This document shows positions 57,669-64,000 of a DNA stretch of 64,000 nucleotides, in pieces. The notes under the pieces were generated by a model that saw only the letters and a program-made list of their open reading frames with translations, made no database searches and was not told where the DNA came from. The stretch is from assembly GCF_032884065.1 (NCBI RefSeq), contig NC_088865.1, positions 44,339,152 to 44,403,151 on the forward strand, written 5' to 3'. This stretch comes from Artemia franciscana (taxonomy: Eukaryota; Arthropoda; Branchiopoda; Anostraca; Artemiidae). The position numbers and the translations under genes were made by a program. Each line of letters starts with the position of its first letter. Positions within the stretch are counted from its first letter, which is position 1.

Positions 57669-58504
57669 ACCAAGAGTTAAGCAGAGTTGTGTCCTATCCC
57701 TCTTTATACGGATCATTTGGATTGTCTGCGTCTTAAGGAGCACAGGAAAGGCAATGGGAGACCACGGAATCAAATGGGGAGGAAAAACTCTCCTGGGCTT
57801 AGATGATGCTGATGATTTCAGCATCCTAGATGAAGATGCGACTAAAATGAATGTACTTTTAGAGGTTCCGCGAGTTCAGTTAAAACGAATGTACTTTTAG
57901 AGGTTCATCGAATTGGTTTAAAAATTAGTGTCAAGAAGACTAAATCACTAAGGCTAGCAATAAGTGAAGATGAAAATTTGACGTTGGGTAACGAGAAGAT
58001 TGATCAGGTGGGCAGCTTCACCTACCTTGTTAGTATTATTAGTAAAGACGGTGAGAGCAATGAGGATGTTAAAAGTAGAATAGCCAAGGCACAGGGTGTT
58101 TTTTTTACTGTTCAAAAAAGTTTGGAAGAATAGGAAGATAAGTTTACAATTCAAGATTAGAATATTGGAAGCTGCAGTGATGACAGTGGCCAAATATGGC
58201 TGTGAATCATGGGTGCTCCATAAGCGGATGCAGATTTGCTAGATGTTTTTTCAGAGAAATTCCCTACGGGTTGTTCTATGTACCTGGCTTACTGACCGTA
58301 TTTCAAACAATAGGCTATACGAAAATTATGGTTCAATCCCGCTTTCTAGGGCTTTAATGAAAGACAGGTTGGGATGGCTACGGCATGTTCTGTGCATGAA
58401 GGCTGACAGATTGTCGAAGATTGTCCTATTCGGTCAACCGTCTAGGGCTAAAGGGAAAGCAGATCGGCCTCGTCTGGGGTGGAAGGATGCTATAAAGACA
58501 GATT

Positions 58505-58674
58505 TAAAGGAAATGAGAACTTCCTGAGAGGTTGGGATGGAGGAGGAGTGTGCTTAGATGTGTTGGCCTCAGGCGGTTTGGTGCTTCGAAAGGAAATGAG
58601 AACTTCCTGAGAGGTTGGGATGGAGGAGGAGTGTGCTTAGATGTGTTGGCCTCAGGCGGTTTGGTGCTTTGATG
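58505..58674 (+). repeat. 82-bp tandem duplication at the LINE 3' end
   Basis: GGAAATGAGAACTTCCTGAG through GCGGTTTGGTGCTT appears twice in direct, nearly identical copies. The high identity suggests a recent event. Confidence 0.9.
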
Positions 58675-58764
58675 AGTTATTATTACTAGCAGTAGTAGTA
58701 AGTAGTAGTAGTAAGTACTGTGATTTTGAAATGAGTCCAGCACTATTCAGTTTATCAAACATAT

Positions 58765-60047
58765 TTAATAAAAAAAAGTTTATCAACTAAAAGTAAGAAG
58801 CAGCATTAAAGGGGATTGAGAGGATGGTTCTTCCTCATCACCTCGCTCTTTATGCTAAAGTTTTTCAGTACTTTAAAAAAATTTCTTATTGTTCTAATTA
58901 AACGAGCTTAGTATTTTATGAGGCGTTCTTTAAGAATTTGGATGAATTCAAACTTTAGCTCAAAGAGCGAGGCGTTGAGGAATAGCGTTTCAACTTTTAA
59001 TGTCGCTCCTTACTCTCAGCTGAAAAAAATTGTTTTTTTTTAATTTCTTACCGTTTTTTAAATATTGCCAGGAAATTTGGCAATACTTCCATGGAGAAAT
59101 CTCTCCTACCCATGGACTCATTCTCTAGACAATTCAATACTGGTGAAAATTTACCCCGGACAATTGCCCGTAACATCTCCACGCGTAAAATTGAGTCAGC
59201 AAAGAGAAAGCCAGACATAAGACGAATTTCGTATGGGAATTCTGACAAGCCTCCCTGAAAAATTCACTCCCCAAGAAAAATTATCCCAGTGGAAAATCCA
59301 CCAGCAGAAAATTCATCGCCCCCCCCCCCATCGAAAAATGTATGTGCACTTTCCCATAACAAATACAACACATAAACAACGGAAAATTTTTAAAAGTTAA
59401 AGACCTGTCCCCGTGGGTTGTGGGGGGTCATGACACTTCCAAAGGCATAGTTATTCGGCCTTTCAACTACGCTGAACAAAAGAGCTATCTCAAAATTTTG
59501 AATAAAAAAGGGGAGTGGGAGGGGATCTAGTTGCCCTCCAATTTTTTGGATCAATTAAAAAGGGCACTAAATTTTCTAATTTTCGTTCCAATAATCCCTA
59601 TCCCGATATTTTAAGACCACTGGGTCGATATGATCACTTCTGAAAAAAAATGAGCACGCATCTCTGATCTTTTTTCTGACAAAAAAAAAAAAAAAAAAAA
59701 AAAAATGCAAAGTCCCACATTTTTGCTGATAGGAGTCTAAAACCTCTTCAGTAGAGTTCTCTGATATACTGAACCTGATGATGTGATTTTCATTAAGATT
59801 CTATGACTTTTATTGGGTGTTTCCCCTTTTTTGGAAAATAAGGCAAATTTTCTCAGGATCGTAAACTTTAATTGGTATGACTAAACTTAATGGAAGTATT
59901 TGAAATCTATATTTATATATTTGAAATCAACATAAAAATTAGGTTCTTTTGATATATCTATTGATATCAGAGTTCAGTTTTTAGAGTTTCGGTTATAATT
60001 AAGCCGGGTGAATCCTTAACTTACAGTTCGTTACCACGAACTGTTTG
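58765..60047 (-). repeat. Composite repeat, reverse orientation, next to LINE 3' end
   Basis: It ends on the right with the palindrome CAGTTCGTTACCACGAACTG (60024-60043). On the left lies an M2/M3-type hairpin (58775-59040, arms with CTCGCTCTTTATGCTAAAGT and its complement). Body phrases lie between, including TTGCCCTCCAATTTTTTGG and a long A run at 59680-59704. Module order matches the other copies. Confidence 0.8.
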
Positions 60048-61330
60048 ATTATACATGCTTTTATATAGACAAAGCTATTTTGCACTTCTAGTTCAAATTT
60101 CATGCGAAATTGTCCTTAAAGTCGATTGTACTGCCCTATTTTCAATAATTAAAACATCTCATGCTGTTAGTTCTGGTATATCAACGTTAATTTTCCCTAT
60201 GAAAAACGTAATTTTGCGAAAAGTCTACCGCTCTAACTTACACGGAATTGATTTAAACCTGCTTAAAAAGCAGGTCAGGATAGGGGTTTGGTTAAAAAGT
60301 TAGGTTGGTCTGATATCAATTTTCCTTAAAGACTTATCAGTAACCAGGATTAGATTTACAAGAAATGGTATAACCATGAAAACAGCATAAATGTGAAAAC
60401 AATAGCCAATGCTAGAGAAATCCCCAAAGTTGTGCTGATACCACTTATCCTTAAAAAAAAATAGAGTAATAACGTTTGGACTCTTAACATGAATAATTTC
60501 TAGAGAATATCTAGAGAACCTTATTAGAGCTGATAATTATTTTAGTCAAAATTAAGCCTTAGTCAAAATTATAAAAAATTATTTTAGTCAAATTAAGCCT
60601 CAAAAAGTGGATGTACAGAATTGTTTGGCGAGAGATTGTATAAATGACGGGAAACACTAGCCCTCAAGAAAGGAGAGAAAATAATGTTGACAGTAATTGC
60701 TATTATAAAGTAGAGTAGTAATAAAGGCCAAATCTTGCTTCTTAATCCCCCACCCTGCCCTACTATAGTTAAATAGTGCCCTTGGTCATACCTTTTTTGT
60801 CTGATGTTTCTACTACTTAATCATACCACGCTAGCATGACAAAAACCTTATGAAAAAGTCACAAACATATTGCCAATGTAACAAAGACAATGTATAATGA
60901 TCAGTATAATTTTTCAATCAATGTACACACAGAGAGAAATTCTGCTCTATGAATGAGCAGAAGGACTTCGTTCAAGAAAATATGGAAAAATTATGTCTAA
61001 AAATTGATTAATTTGCCACTCCAAAACATGCCTGTCCTACAAAAGATCTGTTTATAAAAGTGTAGTCCATTTTTTGTACTGATTGATCCAATGAATGTTA
61101 AGTTTTTGAAAATGTAAACAGGCAATGATTTTTATTGTTATTTTTTAATTAAAGACAAAAATAGGTGTGTTTCGAAATGTAAGAGGGGAATTCTTTTATG
61201 GTTTCAAAAAAAAGCAACAACTCAAAGATAGACATTATTGAAAACCTAGCCCCCTCAATTGGTGCCCATGTAACCATGCCCGATAAATTAATCAAATGTG
61301 GGAGTATAGGGTGTTACGACCTTTACATGA
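60048..61330. other. AT-rich spacer
   Basis: A direct repeat of TTAGTCAAAATTAAGCCT (60541-60600) is present. A frame at 60055-60303 has no domain. No gene is supported. Confidence 0.45.
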
Positions 61331-61915
61331 ATTAAATAAAAAAACAAGTTTTTTTTTAACTGAAAGTAAGGAGCGACATTAAAACTTAAAATACTCCGTA
61401 TATGAAAGGGGCTGTTTCCTCCTCAACGCCCCTCTCTTTGCGCTAAAGTTGTTTCCTGTTTTTATAAAGTAGAATTAAGAGAAAGAGTTAAACTTTAGCC
61501 CTCTTGCGACATTCCAGGACCACTTGGTCGATACGGTCACCCCTGGAAAAAAACAACAACAAATAAACAAATAAACACGCGCCCGTGATCGGTCTTCTGG
61601 CAAAAAATACGAAGTTTCACATTTTTGTAGATAGGAGCTTGAAACTTCTACAGTAGGATTCTCTGAAATGCTGAATGCGATGGTGTGATTTTCGTTAAGA
61701 TTCTGTGATTTTTAGGGGTGTTTCCTCCTGTTTTCCAAAACAAGGCAAATTTTCTCAGACTCGTAACTTTTGATGAGCAACACTAAATTTGATAAAATCA
61801 GCATGAAAATCAGATCCTTTTGATGGATCTATTAGTATCAAAATTCCGTATTTTAGTGTTTCGTTTACTATTGAGTCGGGTCGCTCCTTACTACAGTTCC
61901 TTACCACGAACTGCT
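61331..61915 (-). repeat. Short internally deleted composite repeat, 585 bp
   Basis: It has both ends: ATTAAATAAAA plus the M3 left arm (to about 61497) on the left, and the GAGTCGGGTCGCTCCTTAC box plus palindrome on the right. The M3 right arm, M2 and part of the body are missing; the sequence jumps at about 61498 straight into the body phrase TTGCGACATTCCAGGACCAC. It is a deletion derivative with both termini kept, as MITEs usually are. Confidence 0.8.
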
Positions 61916-63420
61916 TGGTCACAGGAAGTTCGTCAAAACAGCAAAAGCCGGATAATTTTTTGAAAAAAAAACACGTAAAAGGGGAAGTGTCTAGCGATTT
62001 TGGAAAAACTCTAATTAAACCCCTATATAGGAAAGGTGATAAAAGTGGGTGTGGTAATTACACAGGCATTAGCCTGATTTCTATAGGTTCCAAATTGCTT
62101 TGTATGATGATGACACTTTTTAGACTTAAGAGATCCTGTAGACAGAGCTTTAACAAAATAACAGTATGGTTTTAAGAAGGGTAGGAGATGTGTCGACCAA
62201 AATTTCACTGTTACGTTAATAATTGAGAAGGACCCAAGTAATCAAACACCTTTAATTCTCAGTTTTATAGATTATGAGCGAGCTTTCAATTCAGCTAATG
62301 GAAGAGCTTTAGCGAAGGGCTTATCCTTATAAGGTATATAAGACGATGGATGGATGGACGGCTGAGTATCTATCAACAAGTGAAAATGACATCGTTTTTA
62401 TACAGTTCTGAACAAGGCTCATACCAGCTTGACCTCTCACTCAGATTATCTGTCTTGGCCTTTTCCTCCATTAGCCATGGCTTGACGACAGCTTGATTTT
62501 AATTTCAAGTGATTAGTGGCATGGGCGAGAATAGCACTGCTGCGGTTAAGGTAGGAAATGAGTTAGTAGCTGGTTTTAAATCAAATCAAGAGTTAAGCAG
62601 GGTTATGTTCTGTCCCCATTTATATGGATCAATTTGATGCATTTTGTCTAAGGAGCACAGGAAAGGTTATGGGAGACCATGGAATCCGTTGGGGGGAGAA
62701 CTCTACTGGAATTAGATTATGCGGATGATGTAAGCACCCCAGCTGAAAGTGTGAGCAAAATGAATGAATTTTTAGTTTTGTGAGTTCAGGGTACTAGAAT
62801 TGGTTTGAGAATTAATGTTATGGTGACGTTAACTGAAAAGATCGATCAAGTGGACAGCTTCAGTAACCTTGGTAGTAATATTAGTAAAGACTGTAGGTGT
62901 CGTGAAGATGATAAAAGTTGAATAGCCAAAGTTCAGGGTGTTTTTTCACAGCTGAAAAGCGTTCAGAAGAATAGGAAGACAAATCTGCAAACCAAAATTA
63001 AAATATTAGAAGTTACAGTGATAACAGTGGCCAAATATGGCCCTGAAGCATGGACGTTCTGGAAAACAGAGGAAGATTTGCTCGATATTTTCTAGAGAAA
63101 TTGCCGGATTGTTTTGGGTACTGGACTGACTGACCGCATTTCAAACAGTAGGTAGTATGAAAAGTGTGGTTCAATCGAACTTTCTGAGGCTGTAATGAGA
63201 GAAAGGTTGAGATGGCTAAGGCATGTTCTGCGAATGAAGGATAACATATTGCCAAAAATTGTCATTTTCTGTCAACCGTCTAGGGCTAAACAGAAAGGAG
63301 GTCGTTTAAGGTTGTGTCGGCAGGATGCCTTAAAAAAGATTTAAGAGAAAAAAGAACTTCCTGGGAGGGTCTAAATAGGAAAGCTTTGAATAGTAAAGGA
63401 TGGAGGTAAAATTATCCCCC
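61916..63420 (+). pseudogene. RTE-like LINE, copy 2, 5' truncated
   Basis: The same family as copy 1. 61982-62175 carries SDFGKTLIKPLYRKGDKSGC and GNYTGISLISIGSKLL. The VLSFIDYERAF-type catalytic motif lies near 62262-62300 and DYADD (near 62715-62735) keeps the YADD signature that copy 1 lost. The C-terminal pieces reach about 63410. A stretch of about 170 bases at 62340-62515 is foreign to copy 1. Multiple stops and indels make it inactive. Its uninterrupted site near 62570 is the empty site for the element in copy 1. Confidence 0.8.
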
Positions 63421-64000
63421 CTAAACACACCTTTCCAAATACCCTCACCCCCAAAGATAAACCCTTGAAAGTTTCAACTCGGTACCCCAGCCGAGGCAAG
63501 ACAGCATATACTTACCAAATTATGTATAAAAGCCGCCACCTTTTAGTGCAACCTGACGACAGTAATGAAATCTATAAAGATCTACACTATTGCCTACAGG
63601 ACTTGAAATAAAGAATATCCGAAACAGTATCCAAAAATTAACCGGCTTGTAAAAGTAGGCCACTCCGAAATAACTTTATTCACTTGTGTAACACCACGTA
63701 ACTGTTTTTAGGAATAGTAATTGGCTGAGGGTTACCACAATGACGAATTATTTAACATAAAAAGTGGTATAGTCAGAATTTAACAAAAATCATGGCAAGC
63801 CCTAAAAGTGCTTCATACACTAAAACCATTATCTTCCTTTTTCAAAGAACATTCAAGAGTGCGTACGCAGTAACGCTAAAAATTACTGAACTTCGTATTT
63901 CAAGTTTGAAAGATTTTCCTATTTATCTTCAAGATGGGGGCATCAAACGCAAAATTTTTGTCCTGACCCCCCCCCCCAAAAAAAAAAAAATCATTTAATC
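63421..64000. other. Unassigned sequence at window end
   Basis: A 68-codon frame at 63792-63998 runs into poly-C/poly-A and has no recognised domain. No gene is supported. Confidence 0.45.

Larger units (their letters stand above)
54591..58720 (+). pseudogene. RTE-like LINE, copy 1, split by a composite repeat
   Basis: The + strand carries, with stops and shifts, the linker after the endonuclease (54603-54815, KDGWINFRKTICEAADGVLG). The reverse transcriptase follows at 55200-55775: KSNKAPGANSV, GNYRGISLVS as two frames, EEQCGCGKGRGCVDQIFTL, and the catalytic VLSFIDYEQAFDSID. After the inserted element (55786-57668) the gene resumes with VLSLFI..., DDADDFSIL (catalytic YADD changed to DADD) and FTYLVSIISKDG. 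The C-terminal end is at 58243-58527 (RALMKDRLGWLRHVLCMK, QPSRAKGKADRPRLGWKDAI). The 3' end has an 82-bp tandem duplication and an AGT-rich tail. It is inactive. Confidence 0.85.

Overview
This is a repeat-dominated, AT-rich animal nuclear window. It has no operons and no dense gene layout, it has a long spliced intron, and it carries LINEs, Helitrons, MITE-like elements, long (TA)n tracts and three 100-base assembly gaps (17150-17249, 25607-25706, 52767-52866). The repeat style, with palindrome-capped dispersed repeats and TA-rich Helitrons, fits an arthropod. A crustacean such as a brine shrimp is my guess from memory and cannot be proven here.

Only one host gene is well supported: a MATE-family (multidrug and toxin extrusion) membrane transporter on the + strand. 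Exon A is 33323-34253 and exon B is 46423-46931. They join in phase 1 to give about 479 residues, with the conserved GHRW stretch rebuilt exactly at the splice. The 12.2-kb intron is mostly an array of Helitrons (34553-44770). By recollection, the protein most resembles a MATE subfamily of filamentous fungi.

Layout. 1-5.9 kb: palindrome-capped composite repeat, tandem duplication and AT-rich spacer. 5.9-6.3 kb: a 306-bp MITE with a perfect 8-bp target-site duplication. 6.8-15.8 kb: several more copies of the composite repeat plus a LINE tail. 16.5-25.6 kb: LINE fragments on both strands, AT-rich spacer and degenerate tandem repeats. 25.7-31.4 kb: more composite repeats, one split by a Helentron/pearl-like element with about 293-bp core repeats. 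31.4-47 kb: the MATE gene and its intron. 47-49 kb: LINE fragment and another Helitron with a 362-bp (TA)n. 49.5-52.8 kb: LINE remnants, one with endonuclease and reverse transcriptase parts. 54.6-63.4 kb: two RTE-like LINE copies, with composite repeats inserted in and beside them.

The most unusual structure is the composite repeat family. One end is an 18-bp palindrome (core GTTCGTGGTAACGAAC). The internal modules are long hairpins, and each module boundary carries the same box, GTAAGGAGCGAC. Two insertions can be sized by comparing filled and empty paralogous sites within the window. The Helitrons are also notable for two consecutive 3' hairpin-plus-CTAG termini, only one of which is present in some copies.
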